From an uncultured Bacteroidota bacterium (GTDB lineage: Bacteria; Bacteroidota; Bacteroidia; Chitinophagales; Chitinophagaceae): a stretch of DNA of 64,000 bases. The notes under the pieces were generated by a model, which did no database searches, had not been told where the DNA came from, and saw nothing but the letters and a program-made list of their open reading frames with translations. The DNA lies in assembly GCA_903904855.1 (NCBI GenBank), contig CAIVEH010000236.1:20819-84818 (forward strand), given 5' to 3'. Positions 53,973-63,873 of this stretch are shown one piece after another. Numbering within the stretch: the stretch's first letter is position 1; the number at the start of each line of letters is the position of its first letter. The position numbers were made by a program, and so were the translations under genes.

Positions 53973-55070
53973 ATGATACGTTGTTCGACATACCAAATCA
54001 GGCATACTATTACCAGTTTGTTGCTGATATTGCTATCAGCTTCCATTGCTACCGCGCAGAAGGCAGATGCCGGAAATGTTATTTATTTCGACCTTAATGT
54101 GCCGTCTCTGAACGCCACTGCAAAGCATACTGTTGACGGGCTGTTATCGGGGCATAAGATCAATAAAGACTAGAAGCTGCTGCTGTTTGGGTATGCCGAT
54201 TACCTGGGCACCCGGGCACACAATGATTCCCTATCCACTGAGCGGGCTATGAATGTGCGGACCTACCTGATCAATAAAGGTATACCTGAAGCCAATATTA
54301 CAGTATGTGTGGGTAAGGGCGCCATAGAGCGCCAGCCTACTACCGACCATGCAGGATATGCCAAAGACCGGAAAGTAGAGATAATAACCGATGCTGCTAA
54401 AATGAAAACCCTTACATGCAGGCCACTGGAGAAATGCCAGCCACTGGCATGGTCGAAAAAAGTAAGCGACCTGAAAGTACATGCAGCGGTGGAACTGGTG
54501 AAGCAGGAAATGACAGACAAAACAGTAACGGTAAGACTGCCAGGTGGTGATAAGTACACCGGCGAGATAAGCGCTGAAGGCGATAAAACAAGCGGCGGCA
54601 CATACGAATGGACCAGTGGAGAAAGATATAAAGGGGAATATAAGAATGATAAAAAAGACGGGCAGGGCACCTACTACTGGCCGAACGGCGACAAGCTGGA
54701 TGGCACATGGCTAGCTGGTGAGATTGTAGCAGGCACCCTCATTATACCATATGACGGCGTAATGTATCATTCGGATGAAGCCCACTCGCATACTGATGTT
54801 ACCTACAAGGGTAGCCTACAGTATACGGGAGCCTTTGTGAATCATATGTTCAACGGGCATGGTATGGCTGTATGGCCTAATGGCGACCGATATGACGGCG
54901 ATTGGATAAATGATAAAATGAACGGGCACGGCGTTTATTACTGGGGCAACGGCGAACGGTTTGATGGCGGCTGGGCCGATAATAAAATGAACGGACACGG
55001 TACCATGTATAATGCCAGCGGTGTTATAACCATGCAGGGATTGTGGGTAAACGATGTATTCACACACTGA
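53973..55070 (+). pseudogene. OmpA-like/MORN-repeat envelope protein interrupted by an in-frame TAG
   Basis: One continuous frame of 366 codons, broken only by TAG at 54171-54173. Before it is a signal peptide (to SIATAQ) and the start of an OmpA-like domain (VIYFDLNVPSLNATAKHTVD). After it the same domain continues: LLLFGYADYLGTRAHNDSLS, TERAMNVRTYLINKGI. This is the peptidoglycan-binding pattern with NxxLSxxRAxxV. The rest holds about six MORN repeats (YKGEYKNDKKDGQGTYYWPN, YDGDWINDKMNGHGVYYWGN). The last 274 codons form an open frame from ATG 54249, but that product would lack the signal and half of the OmpA domain. The break is a point mutation (TGG or CAG to TAG fit), a sequencing error or stop readthrough. 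Confidence 0.75.
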
Positions 55071-55125
55071 GTGACGGCCACCGGTCTACCCTTAACTTAT
55101 CTCTTATCACCAATCACTTATCACC

Positions 55126-56331
55126 TTATACCCGTTCCAGTATAACAGCATAACCCTGCCCCAGCCCGACACACATGGTAGCAAGCGCATAGCGTTTTTG
55201 TGTTTTCACAAGTTCCAATGCAGCCGAGTATATGATTCTGGCGCCCGACATACCCAGCGGATGCCCGATGGCGATAGCGCCCCCGTTAGGATTAATGCGC
55301 GGGTCGTTATCTTGCAGTCCCAGCTGTCTGATGCAGGCAAGGCTCTGGGCAGCAAAAGCTTCATTGAGTTCTATAATATCAATATCACCGAGGGTTAAAC
55401 CTGCTTTGCTTAATGCTTTCCGGGTGGCTGGCACGGGGCCTATGCCCATAATGCGTGGCTCAACACCAGCAACTGCCGAGCTTACAATGCGTGCCCTGGG
55501 TGTAACATTATAGGTTTTCACAGCCTCGCCCGACAACAGGTATAACGCAGCAGAGCCATCGTTGAGCCCCGATGAATTACCAGCAGTAACAGTTCCTGTT
55601 TTTATAAACGATGGTTTCAGCTGGCCCAGCTTTTCGATAGTGGAGGTTGGTTTGAGAAATTCATCTTTTGCTATAATATTTGGTTCTCCCTTTTTCTGTA
55701 TGATCTCGACAGGGGCTATTTCTTCAGCCAGCCTGCCCGATACCTGAGCGGCGGCGGCTTTCATCTGCGAATGATAAGCAAACAAATCCTGGTCTTCGCG
55801 GCTGATATGGTACATTTCGGCAAGGTGCTCGGCAGTTACGCCCATAGCATCGGTGCCATACATCTCATGCATTTTCGGGTTGATGAAGCGCCATCCGAAA
55901 CTGGAATCAAACATCTGCGCATCCTGGCCAAAGGGTTGAGACGTTTTGGATATTACCCACGGCCCGCGCGTCATATGCTCTACCCCGCCGGCAAGGAACA
56001 CATCGCCATCGCCATTGCTGATAGCCCTGGCAGCATGTATTACCGCGCTCATACCCGAAGCGCAGAGCCTGTTCACTGTTTCGCCAGGTACGCTCCAGGG
56101 CAGGCCAGCCAGCAAAGCGGCCATGCGGGCCACATTGCGATTATCTTCTCCAGCCTGGTTAGCACAACCGAAAATCACATCGTCGATAGCATCGGTTGGT
56201 ATTGAAGGGTTGCGTTCAGCAAGCTTCCTGATCACCATTGCTGCCATATCATCAGTACGAATGCCTGATAATGCCCCCCTGAAATTGCCTATCGGCGTAC
56301 GGATACCATCAACTATATATGCTTCTTTCAT
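55126..56331 (-). CDS. Acetyl-CoA C-acyltransferase, PcaF/PaaJ-like thiolase
   Basis: A 401-residue thiolase of normal length. Catalytic residues are C90 (VNRLCASGM), H357 (AIAIGHPLGMSGAR) and C387 (ATMCVGLGQG). The strings DVIFGCANQAGEDNRNVARM and FGWRFINPKM are close to the beta-ketoadipyl-CoA thiolase branch (PcaF/PaaJ), which cleaves 3-oxoadipyl-CoA to succinyl-CoA and acetyl-CoA. General degradative thiolases share most of this, so I do not assign pcaF. No other aromatic-degradation gene is nearby; it is monocistronic and lies after the OmpA/MORN gene in convergent orientation. Confidence 0.93.
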   Translation of the reverse strand: MKEAYIVDGIRTPIGNFRGALSGIRTDDMAAMVIRKLAERNPSIPTDAIDDVIFGCANQAGEDNRNVARMAALLAGLPWSVPGETVNRLCASGMSAVIHAARAISNGDGDVFLAGGVEHMTRGPWVISKTSQPFGQDAQMFDSSFGWRFINPKMHEMYGTDAMGVTAEHLAEMYHISREDQDLFAYHSQMKAAAAQVSGRLAEEIAPVEIIQKKGEPNIIAKDEFLKPTSTIEKLGQLKPSFIKTGTVTAGNSSGLNDGSAALYLLSGEAVKTYNVTPRARIVSSAVAGVEPRIMGIGPVPATRKALSKAGLTLGDIDIIELNEAFAAQSLACIRQLGLQDNDPRINPNGGAIAIGHPLGMSGARIIYSAALELVKTQKRYALATMCVGLGQGYAVILERV

Positions 56332-56490
56332 TGCTCAATACCTATTTAAAAACTGTTGTAAGGCTATTCTACCTGATATATCCTGCCTCGGATATGGTTC
56401 GGAAATGGGTGTAAAAGTACAAAATAACCGGAGAGAACTCCCTGCGAATACCAGGATAAAATGCATATGCAATAAGCAATGAAAACCCAT

Positions 56491-57195
56491 CTACCCTTCC
56501 AGATGAATGGAAATAACTATCATTCGGGTAAAAAGCGACTGGATTGCATTGGTCAGTTTCAGACCATGATCGGGGAAAAGCTGGTTATTAAGTCCCTGGC
56601 TTATTTTTATTTCGGGAGAGAAAATAAAGCTGGGATTAAAAAACTCGAAACCAACGCCTACCTCTACACCAAAATCCATAGGGCTCACTTTGAGAAATTC
56701 ATCGGGTCTGTGCGAGCGGGCATTGGCGGCCATATCGTAATCGAATTTGCCACCGGCGAGCGCATAAAAACGGAAATTCTTTATACGGTCGCTTTTAAAT
56801 TTGAACTGAACAGGGAGATGAAGGTATATGGACTCAATGTTCTTAACAATAGGGCTGTCGCCAATGGACGTCATTCCATAAGTATAAGAAACAGTTTTTT
56901 CGGCAAAAGAAAGAGATGGAATAAAGCGAAGGTCTACGAAATTGGAGAGCTTCAGATTGCCCACCAATCCCAGGTTAAAACCAGGTTGCCACGTGGGCTG
57001 AATACGCTTAAAAGTATCGGTGGTGGCGAAAGACTGTGTGTAATTGATCTGGTAAACTGAAAAATTCAAACCAAAAGTGATGCCGAAATAATACTTCTTT
57101 TCGTCATGGTCAGGCATATTGAGCAGGGGCCGTTGCGCAAAAGTAGCTGAAGAAAAACAAAACAATAATATTATCAATAACCTGCCCTGATGCAT
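56491..57195 (-). CDS. porT: PorT family protein, type IX secretion system
   Basis: A protein of about 234 residues from ATG 57195, which starts the signal peptide (MHQGRLLIILLFCFSSATFA); the frame is open to 57249. The mature N-terminus LLNMPDHDEKKYYFGITFGL has the xNxPxxDEKxxxFGxxxGxN pattern of PorT, an outer-membrane beta-barrel needed for type IX secretion. Later barrel strands include FVDLRFIPSLSFAEK, LPVQFKFKSDRIKNFRFYAL and MDFGVEVGVGFEFFNPSFIF. Three cargo-type proteins with sorting domains occur in this window (37352, 46129, 58586), which fits an active system. Other T9SS core genes are not nearby. Confidence 0.85.
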   Translation of the reverse strand: MHQGRLLIILLFCFSSATFAQRPLLNMPDHDEKKYYFGITFGLNFSVYQINYTQSFATTDTFKRIQPTWQPGFNLGLVGNLKLSNFVDLRFIPSLSFAEKTVSYTYGMTSIGDSPIVKNIESIYLHLPVQFKFKSDRIKNFRFYALAGGKFDYDMAANARSHRPDEFLKVSPMDFGVEVGVGFEFFNPSFIFSPEIKISQGLNNQLFPDHGLKLTNAIQSLFTRMIVISIHLEG

Positions 57196-57301
57196 GAATA
57201 CTTTGTTGACACTAACGCAAAATGCGAAGATACAGTATGTTGACTGCATTGGAAAGTTGTTTAATTACCAGAAATAACAAAAAAAATTTGAGCAATCACG
57301 T

Positions 57302-57328
57302 TTTGATAACAAGTATTCCCTAAATTTG
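57302..57328 (+). promoter_or_regulatory. Candidate promoter of an unannotated transcript
   Basis: TTTG at 57302-57305 and TAAATTTG at 57321-57328, a perfect TAnnTTTG -7 box, are separated by 15 bases. The spacing is a little short for the phylum. Transcription from about 57335 would run into the strong terminator at 57403 without meeting a gene. Confidence 0.4.
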
Positions 57329-57334
57329 TATCCG

Positions 57335-57433
57335 CAATCACGATAATCGAGTCTTCTATACTTCATTTATAAAAGAAATTATCCTGACACCATGCAAGCT
57401 CAAGGCCCCGTGAAATCGGGGCCTTGCTATTTT
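57335..57433 (+). ncRNA. Candidate small RNA ended by an orphan terminator
   Basis: About 100 bases lie between a good -7 box (57321-57328) and a strong intrinsic terminator (57403-57432). There is no open frame in between, and no plus-strand gene ends upstream: porT starts divergently at 57195. A promoter followed by a terminator with no gene is the usual sign of a small RNA. I cannot assign a family; the length is shorter than 6S RNA. Confidence 0.4.
57403..57432 (+). terminator. Orphan intrinsic terminator
   Basis: AAGGCCCCG, loop TGAAAT, CGGGGCCTT is followed by GCTATTTTATT. The 9-bp GC-rich stem is strong. No plus-strand gene ends before it, which is why a small RNA is proposed. Confidence 0.85.
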
Positions 57434-57588
57434 ATTAAGTTAATATATTTGCTGGGATTGGAAAAAATAATTGTTACCTGATCTGTAGCTCCTTCAATGG
57501 CGCGTAATTCCGTTTTGATAAAAAATTATAGCCACAATAGGTATCTTTAAGGAAATAATTGATATTTTAGCAGTTCTAAATTCCGTTT

Positions 57589-58092
57589 ATGAACATTTTA
57601 CGCCTTGTAATGCTCTCTGCAGCATTCACAATAACTGTTTTTTCAGTAGCTGTATACTCATCCTGCAATAAAAATAAGTGCGACAAAGTGGTGTGTCTGA
57701 ACCTGGGCGCCTGCGATGCCGGGAACTGTGTTTGCCCTGTTGGATTTGAAGGCCTGCGTTGCGAGAGCCTGAGCAGGGATAAGTTTATTTTTACCTACAA
57801 TGGCGGAGATAGCTGCACAGGGCCAAAATTCAACAAATACGCCATATATATGCATGCAGTACTGACAGATTCAGTAACTATGACTATGCTTAATCTGCTG
57901 GGCAACATACAGGACAGCGCTACCTGCACCATGCAGGCTACCGACTCATTTAGTTTTATAGGCAGTAACAACAGTACTACTTTTACTGGTACAGGCAAAC
58001 TGAAGAACGACAGTCTTTGGCTGGTATACCATGTTACTCATGATACTACTTCCTACAATTGTAAATATTTCGGGCAGAGCCTGAGAAGGTAA
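57589..58092 (+). CDS. Lipoprotein with an EGF-like domain
   Basis: A 167-residue predicted lipoprotein: signal helix LRLVMLSAAFTITVFSVAVY, lipobox YSSC. An EGF-like six-cysteine unit follows directly (CDKVVCLNLGACDAGNCVCP, VGFEGLRCE), and then a beta-rich domain with three cysteines (SCTG, TCTMQ, NCKYF). EGF-like modules of this kind occur in surface lipoproteins of Bacteroidota and serve binding. I do not recognise the C-terminal domain. A terminator follows 25 bases later. Confidence 0.82.
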   Translation: MNILRLVMLSAAFTITVFSVAVYSSCNKNKCDKVVCLNLGACDAGNCVCPVGFEGLRCESLSRDKFIFTYNGGDSCTGPKFNKYAIYMHAVLTDSVTMTMLNLLGNIQDSATCTMQATDSFSFIGSNNSTTFTGTGKLKNDSLWLVYHVTHDTTSYNCKYFGQSLRR

Positions 58093-58116
58093 TAAGTACT
58101 TACTTTATGAATTTTT

Positions 58117-58141
58117 ATACCGCCTGAGGCGGTATTTTTTT
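58117..58141 (+). terminator. Intrinsic terminator of the EGF-like lipoprotein gene
   Basis: ATACCGCC, TGA, GGCGGTAT followed by TTTTTTT is a perfect short stem with a long T run, 25 bases after the stop codon. Confidence 0.92.
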
Positions 58142-58585
58142 TATCCTGCAGATTGAACTGAATAAACCCCCTGATATAAAAATATAAATCCGGGTACATC
58201 AGTTATCTTATCAATCAGGATATTTAGAATGGCCTATTAATTTCTGCAATAGAGTCAAGTCTGTTCTCTGTTATTAATTTGTGGTTGGTAATCATGTGCA
58301 TGAAATACAGAAATTAAACCTGTTTTAATTTGATGTCAGAACCCCTTATCGGAGCCGGGCGAATTATTGCGCAATTCAGACTAACCTTAAAAATTTAATT
58401 TTTAAATATAGTTGTACAATTTTGTAAAAAATTATTACCTTTAGAACTATGTTTGGGTAAATTGTAATCAACAACTCCTATCTGGGGTTATGATTGTATT
58501 TTACCCTACCTGATAATTTGGTATTTCAGGGCTTTTGCCTTTTCAGAAAAAAGATATTTGTAATACAGTTTTTAAATTTCAGAAA
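58142..58585. promoter_or_regulatory. Long leader/intergenic region before the giant surface protein gene
   Basis: No gene is seen in this 440-base AT-rich gap. TTG at 58412-58414 and TACCTTTA at 58436-58443 are 21 bases apart, the same layout as the promoter at 35692. This would give a leader of about 130 bases before ATG 58586. Confidence 0.5.
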
Positions 58586-61500
58586 ATGAAAAAAATGTAC
58601 AACACCCTAAGACTTCTATTTGTCCTGATGCTGGGATCTCAACTGGGCGCCAACGCACAAACTTCCACCTATGGATCTTCGGGCGCGTTTACCTATACAG
58701 TACCAGCCGGTGTTACGGGTATTACCGTTACAGCAAAGGGTGCACAGGGCGGCCTGAACTCTGATGAAATTGATTATCCCGACAGACGGGGTTACGGAGG
58801 TATTGTTACGGCTTATATCTCAGTTACACCCGGCCAGGTGCTTGCAGTGAATGTGGGTGGCTGTGGTGGCAATGGTACTGCCAGCGCCGGTGGTGCAGGA
58901 GGCTTTAACGGCGGAGGAGACGGCTCTTACGGCGTATCCATATATTCGGGCGGCGGTGGTGGTGGCGCCTCTGATGTGAGGCTTGCTACCAATGCACTGA
59001 CCGACAGGCTCGTTGTGGCCGGCGGCGGCGGCGGCGCAGGCATTCAAAGCGGCGGCGACTGCGACAGAGGCGGCGATGGCGGTGCGACTATTGTTTCTAC
59101 AGGTGGTGAAATTAGCCCGGCAGGCTGCGGCATCGGAACTGGTGGTGGCGGTGGCATTTATGGTGCCGGCGGCGCCCTTGGCGGTATTTGTGGCGGTTGC
59201 GGCGGAACTCCGGGAAATGCGGGTAATGATGCTGTTGGAGGTAGCGGAGGTACAAGTACTCCAAGCGGCGGCGGCGGCGGCGGATACGGAGCAGGTGGCG
59301 GCGGTGCATGGACCGGTGGCGGTGGCGGAAGCAACTGGTACAATGGTATTGGTGTAACTATGCAATCGCAGTCGCGCGGAACTAATGCCTCCTGCGGCAG
59401 CGTTTCAATCACAACAACCTGCAGAGTGGGTATTATCAGTGGTTCTAACCAAGTATGCGAAGGTGTAACCAATCCGGCGCTTACCGAAACAGTTACCGGC
59501 GGTACATGGAGCAGCAGCAATACTTTTGTTGCATCGGTAGGCACAACAGGCGCAGTAACCGGAGTAAATGCCGGTACAGTTACCATTACCTATTCCCTGA
59601 GTACTTTATGTTATGCTGTATTCCCGATGACTGTTAATGCAGCTCCTTCTTCTATTTCAGGATTGCCTGTTCTTTGTGTTAACCAGACAGTTACTTTAAC
59701 AGATCCTACACCACTAGGTACATGGAGTACCAGTGACGCTTCAGTTGCCACGGTTGTACCAGGTACAGGTCTTGTAACCGGTATTGGCGCAGGTTTGTGC
59801 AATATATCCTTTACAATAACAGCAACAGGTTGTAATACAGACGTTCCTTTTGTAGTAAATGCCATACCAGCGCCAATAGTGGGCCCTGACACTGTATGTG
59901 CAGGAAGCAGTATTACTTTAACCGACGATTCTACAGGCGGCACATGGACCAATGTTGGTACACATGCATCAATTGTTGGAGCAGGCACAAGTGCAACTGT
60001 AACAGGTATAAACAGCGGCACTGATGTTATCAGTTACACTTATCCATCCACAGGCTGTGCGGCAAAAATTACTGTAACAGTTCATCCGTTGCCATCGGGT
60101 ATAGGTGGGCCAGCATTTATATGTATGGGCCAGCCAGCAGCAGAAACAGATATCACGACCGGAGGCACCTGGACTATAATACCAGGAACCGGATCTGCAA
60201 ATATCGGATCTTCATCAGGCATGGTAACACCACTTTCAGTTGGTACGGTTACCGTTGTTTATACACTGCCTACTTCCTGTAGTGTGACCAGAACAATATC
60301 GATCAATCCATCTCCTGCAGCTATTTCACCATCTTCAGTGCAGGTTTGCCAGGGTTCAACAGCAATAGTAACGGACCCTACTACAGGCGGCACATGGAGC
60401 AGCGCTTCAGGGGGTGTGGCCTCAATTGTTGGTGCAGGTACAACAGGCACTATAACAGGTGTTGCTGTTGCAGGCGGCACTGCTGTAATATCTTATCTTG
60501 TTGGTACCTGTGCTGCCACAATAGTAGTTACAGTTAATCCGAAACCAACAGCTATCACAGGCCCTACAGAAGTTTGCGAGGGCGATTGCAGCCAGGTATA
60601 CGGTTCCGGCCCCGGAGCAGGTACGTGGACAAGTTCGACACCAGCAACCGGAACTATAGATGGAACCACAGGCACGTTCTGCGCCATTGCCCCCGGAACT
60701 ACTACACTTACGTATACATTTACCTCTACAGGCTGCCAAAGGAGCCTGGTAGTAACAGTTAATCCAATCCCAATTGTTACGGCCTCAACTCTGAAGGTTT
60801 GTATCGGCTACACTACTACCCTTGATGCTACTCCTCCTGGAGGCACATGGGCCACTACCAGCTCTAATATCAGCCTTACTCCGGGAGGCACGGCTACAGG
60901 AGTATCATTGGGCACAGCAGATGTAACCTATACTGCTACCACTACATGTACAGTAATAGCAACCGTAACGGTTAATCCACTACCGAATCCGATAGTATCC
61001 AGCGCTGATCCTATTTGTATTGATGGCACTGCAACACTCACCTCGCCAGGTTCACCAGGAGGTACCTGGAGTACTTCAACTTCCTTTGTTGAAAATATCG
61101 GATCTGCAACAGGTGTGATTACAGGTGTTGGCGTTACAGGTGGTGTAGGAATTAACACCTATACCCTTCCAACAGGATGCTTTGTTACCTATAGCGAAAC
61201 ACTAAATTCACTTCCGACATTTGCAACACCGCCACCAGCAGCTATGTGTGTTGGAACAACTTTTACAGCTTTTGGAGGTGGAGGTAGCGGAAACTGGACA
61301 AGCAGCAATACTGCAGTAGCTACGGTAGTAACCGGATCCGGGCCTGGGCCAGGTGGCACGATTACAGCTCTTACATCAGGAACTACCAATTTGTGCTATA
61401 CATTTATTACCGCTCCAGGTACATGCGCTATATGCCAGACAATGAATGTGGTACCAGCATTAACACCAATCAGTGGACCACATCAGGTATGTACAGGTGC

Positions 61501-63835
61501 AACAATAACACTTACCTCGGGACCTGGTGGTGGCGTATGGACCAGCAGCACCGGAGCAACAACGGTTGTTGGCGCCGGAGCAACCTGTACTGTTACAGGT
61601 GTTACCACTGTAGGAAGCCCTTCAACCATTACTTATGCATTAGGTACCTGTCAAGTTACTTATGATGTAAGTGTTAATCAGTCGCCGGCTGCAATTACTG
61701 TTACTGCGCCGAATTCATTTAATATCTGCCAAGGGCTTACCACTACCATGTGTACTACAGGCCCCGGCCCAGGCGGTTATAACTGGTCATCAAGTAATCC
61801 AGCAGTTGCAAGCATAACATCCGCTGGACTATGCGCTACTGCTACCGGAGTATCAGCAGGAACCGCATTAATAGATTATACCAGTTTTTTCAACGGTTGC
61901 TTCAGCCAGGCTACAGTAACTGTAACCAATGGTGTTGGTGTAATTTCTGGCCCCAGCTTTGTATGTATGGGATCAACTGCTCTTGAGACAGAAACATCCA
62001 ACGGCAACTGGTCGAGCAGCAGCGGTATCGCTACAGTTACCGGTGGTGCACCGGGGCCAATGGTAAACAATTCTACCATTACACCAGTTTCGCCAGGTGT
62101 ATTTACACTTACATTTCTTTCAATAACAGGTTGCACCGCTACCAAATCAATGACGGTAGATGCACTGCCATCCAATACTGTAATACCACTGGGCAGCACC
62201 AATCTCTGCCCGGGCGGCTCAGTAGAGCTTACTGCCAGCACTGGTACAGGGTATACCTACCAGTGGGGTAGCCCGGGCGCCATTGGCGGGGCCACCAATG
62301 CTACCTATGTAGCAGGAGCAGCAGGCAACTATATAGTTACCGTTACAGGCGCAGGTCCGTGTAGCATCACCTCGGCAGCTACTCCTGTTACCATGAATCC
62401 GGTAATAGCCACGGTTTCACCATTTGTGGCTACCACGGCATGTGCCAGTGCAGGTCTTACACTTACTGCATCGGCCGCAACTACCTACCAGTGGCTGCTT
62501 GGCGGTGTGGCCATTCCGGGCGCTGTAGCCTCCACCTATGTACCTACCATTACCGGTAGCTACAGTGTACAGGAAACCAATACATTTGGCTGCGTAGGCA
62601 CATCTGGCTCAGTGGCCATTACACTTGCTCCTTCCCCCGCAGGAGTGGTTACCATTTCCGGCTCTCTTACTCTGTGTGCCGGCCAGAGCGTAACACTTAC
62701 TTCGGATGCTGGCTCAGGTTATACCTACCAGTGGTACAATGGCGGCCTTGGCTCTCCGATACCCGGAGCTACCAACATCAGCTATACAACCACCACAGCA
62801 GGCAATTATTTTGTAGTTGATGTGAACAGCACTGGTTGCAGCACTACCTCTGCCACAAGTGTGGTAGTGGTGAACCCGCTACCGACAGCTACAATAACTG
62901 CCGCCACATCAACCATATTCTGTGCAGGAGGCAGCGTATCGCTGGCCGCACCTGCGTCGGCTACCAATCAGTTTCAGTGGTATAAAAACGGTGTGCTTAT
63001 AGCTGGAGCTACCACTGCGACCTATGTTGCAGGCACAACAGGTAATTATACAGTAACAGTTATTAATCCTGTTACCGGATGTATGGCTACCTCGGCTCCA
63101 AAATCTGTTACTGAAGTGTTTGCACCTGTTATTAACCTCATTACATCATCATCCTTCTGCTGGGGCAGCAGTGCAGATCTTGCAGCAATAGTTACAAGCG
63201 GGTCGGGTACAGTGGGGTATCAGTGGCAGCTGGGCGGTACAAATATTCCAGGCGCAACCAACAATACTTACCCTGCTACGGTATCGGGCAATTACTCGGT
63301 TGAGATATTTGTGGCGGGTGGCCTCTGCAACGAAACAAGCGCTGCTGTTGCTGTTACTGAAAAGCCATTGCCTAATCCATTGGTAACAGATACGTTGCCG
63401 AATGTGATTACACAACGTTATTTTGTAACTTACCAATGGTATCTGGACAATATTCTGATACCAGGAGCTACAAATTTTTATACTACAATAATCGGTAATG
63501 GTACTTATAAAGTAAAGGTTACTGATACCAACGGTTGCCAGTCGGTATCAGCAGGTTTTCCAATTTCGGGATGGGTACCAAGTGCAATCAGTAATATTAA
63601 CATCGGCGGCCTGATAAAGATCTATCCTAACCCTGCACAGGATGCATTACATATAGATGCACCAATAGCAGTAAGGGCCGTGATCTGCGGCATGGATGGC
63701 AGAACGCTTATCAATCAGTCATCGGCCACAGAAGTAAATATCAGCCCTCTTGCCAATGGCATCTACACCATCAGGCTGTATGATATTAACGGCAACCAGG
63801 TGAAGGTGGATAAATTTGTGAAGGAAAGTAACTGA
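58586..63835 (+). CDS. Giant surface protein: glycine-rich domain, Ig-like repeats, type IX sorting domain
   Basis: A protein of about 1749 residues from ATG 58586, at the signal peptide (NTLRLLFVLMLGSQLGANAQ). Parts in order: a glycine-rich domain (to about residue 265) with YSGGGGGGASDVRLAT and LVVAGGGGGAG, resembling the ALK/LTK-type glycine-rich family; about twelve 75-85-residue Big2-like Ig repeats, each with a GGTWSSS-type turn and a GTxTIxY-type strand; six shorter repeats with YQW and GNYxVxVT (YQWYNGG, FQWYKNG, YQWQLGG); and a type A sorting domain (IYPNPAQDALHIDAP, ending GNQVKVDKFVKESN). I infer a surface adhesin or sheath component exported by type IX secretion. Frame is intact across the whole repeat region. 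Confidence 0.93.
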   Translation: MKKMYNTLRLLFVLMLGSQLGANAQTSTYGSSGAFTYTVPAGVTGITVTAKGAQGGLNSDEIDYPDRRGYGGIVTAYISVTPGQVLAVNVGGCGGNGTASAGGAGGFNGGGDGSYGVSIYSGGGGGGASDVRLATNALTDRLVVAGGGGGAGIQSGGDCDRGGDGGATIVSTGGEISPAGCGIGTGGGGGIYGAGGALGGICGGCGGTPGNAGNDAVGGSGGTSTPSGGGGGGYGAGGGGAWTGGGGGSNWYNGIGVTMQSQSRGTNASCGSVSITTTCRVGIISGSNQVCEGVTNPALTETVTGGTWSSSNTFVASVGTTGAVTGVNAGTVTITYSLSTLCYAVFPMTVNAAPSSISGLPVLCVNQTVTLTDPTPLGTWSTSDASVATVVPGTGLVTGIGAGLCNISFTITATGCNTDVPFVVNAIPAPIVGPDTVCAGSSITLTDDSTGGTWTNVGTHASIVGAGTSATVTGINSGTDVISYTYPSTGCAAKITVTVHPLPSGIGGPAFICMGQPAAETDITTGGTWTIIPGTGSANIGSSSGMVTPLSVGTVTVVYTLPTSCSVTRTISINPSPAAISPSSVQVCQGSTAIVTDPTTGGTWSSASGGVASIVGAGTTGTITGVAVAGGTAVISYLVGTCAATIVVTVNPKPTAITGPTEVCEGDCSQVYGSGPGAGTWTSSTPATGTIDGTTGTFCAIAPGTTTLTYTFTSTGCQRSLVVTVNPIPIVTASTLKVCIGYTTTLDATPPGGTWATTSSNISLTPGGTATGVSLGTADVTYTATTTCTVIATVTVNPLPNPIVSSADPICIDGTATLTSPGSPGGTWSTSTSFVENIGSATGVITGVGVTGGVGINTYTLPTGCFVTYSETLNSLPTFATPPPAAMCVGTTFTAFGGGGSGNWTSSNTAVATVVTGSGPGPGGTITALTSGTTNLCYTFITAPGTCAICQTMNVVPALTPISGPHQVCTGATITLTSGPGGGVWTSSTGATTVVGAGATCTVTGVTTVGSPSTITYALGTCQVTYDVSVNQSPAAITVTAPNSFNICQGLTTTMCTTGPGPGGYNWSSSNPAVASITSAGLCATATGVSAGTALIDYTSFFNGCFSQATVTVTNGVGVISGPSFVCMGSTALETETSNGNWSSSSGIATVTGGAPGPMVNNSTITPVSPGVFTLTFLSITGCTATKSMTVDALPSNTVIPLGSTNLCPGGSVELTASTGTGYTYQWGSPGAIGGATNATYVAGAAGNYIVTVTGAGPCSITSAATPVTMNPVIATVSPFVATTACASAGLTLTASAATTYQWLLGGVAIPGAVASTYVPTITGSYSVQETNTFGCVGTSGSVAITLAPSPAGVVTISGSLTLCAGQSVTLTSDAGSGYTYQWYNGGLGSPIPGATNISYTTTTAGNYFVVDVNSTGCSTTSATSVVVVNPLPTATITAATSTIFCAGGSVSLAAPASATNQFQWYKNGVLIAGATTATYVAGTTGNYTVTVINPVTGCMATSAPKSVTEVFAPVINLITSSSFCWGSSADLAAIVTSGSGTVGYQWQLGGTNIPGATNNTYPATVSGNYSVEIFVAGGLCNETSAAVAVTEKPLPNPLVTDTLPNVITQRYFVTYQWYLDNILIPGATNFYTTIIGNGTYKVKVTDTNGCQSVSAGFPISGWVPSAISNINIGGLIKIYPNPAQDALHIDAPIAVRAVICGMDGRTLINQSSATEVNISPLANGIYTIRLYDINGNQVKVDKFVKESN

Positions 63836-63873
63836 TGAATATCAGCAGGTAATTTAAATACCAGAATCATTTT

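Noticed and set aside
53756..54097. 113-residue frame between arfB and the OmpA/MORN gene
   Set aside because: It overlaps the signal-peptide frame at 53973, which continues in frame with the OmpA domain. No motif supports the alternative.
56479..57060. 193-residue plus-strand frame
   Set aside because: It is antisense to porT, whose signal peptide and family pattern are convincing.
57335..57433. 6S RNA or tmRNA as the identity of the candidate small RNA
   Set aside because: The region is too short for either and lacks an internal tag frame or a long central bulge that I could draw.
58820..59365. Ala/Thr-rich minus-strand frame
   Set aside because: It is the shadow of the glycine-rich domain of the giant surface protein.
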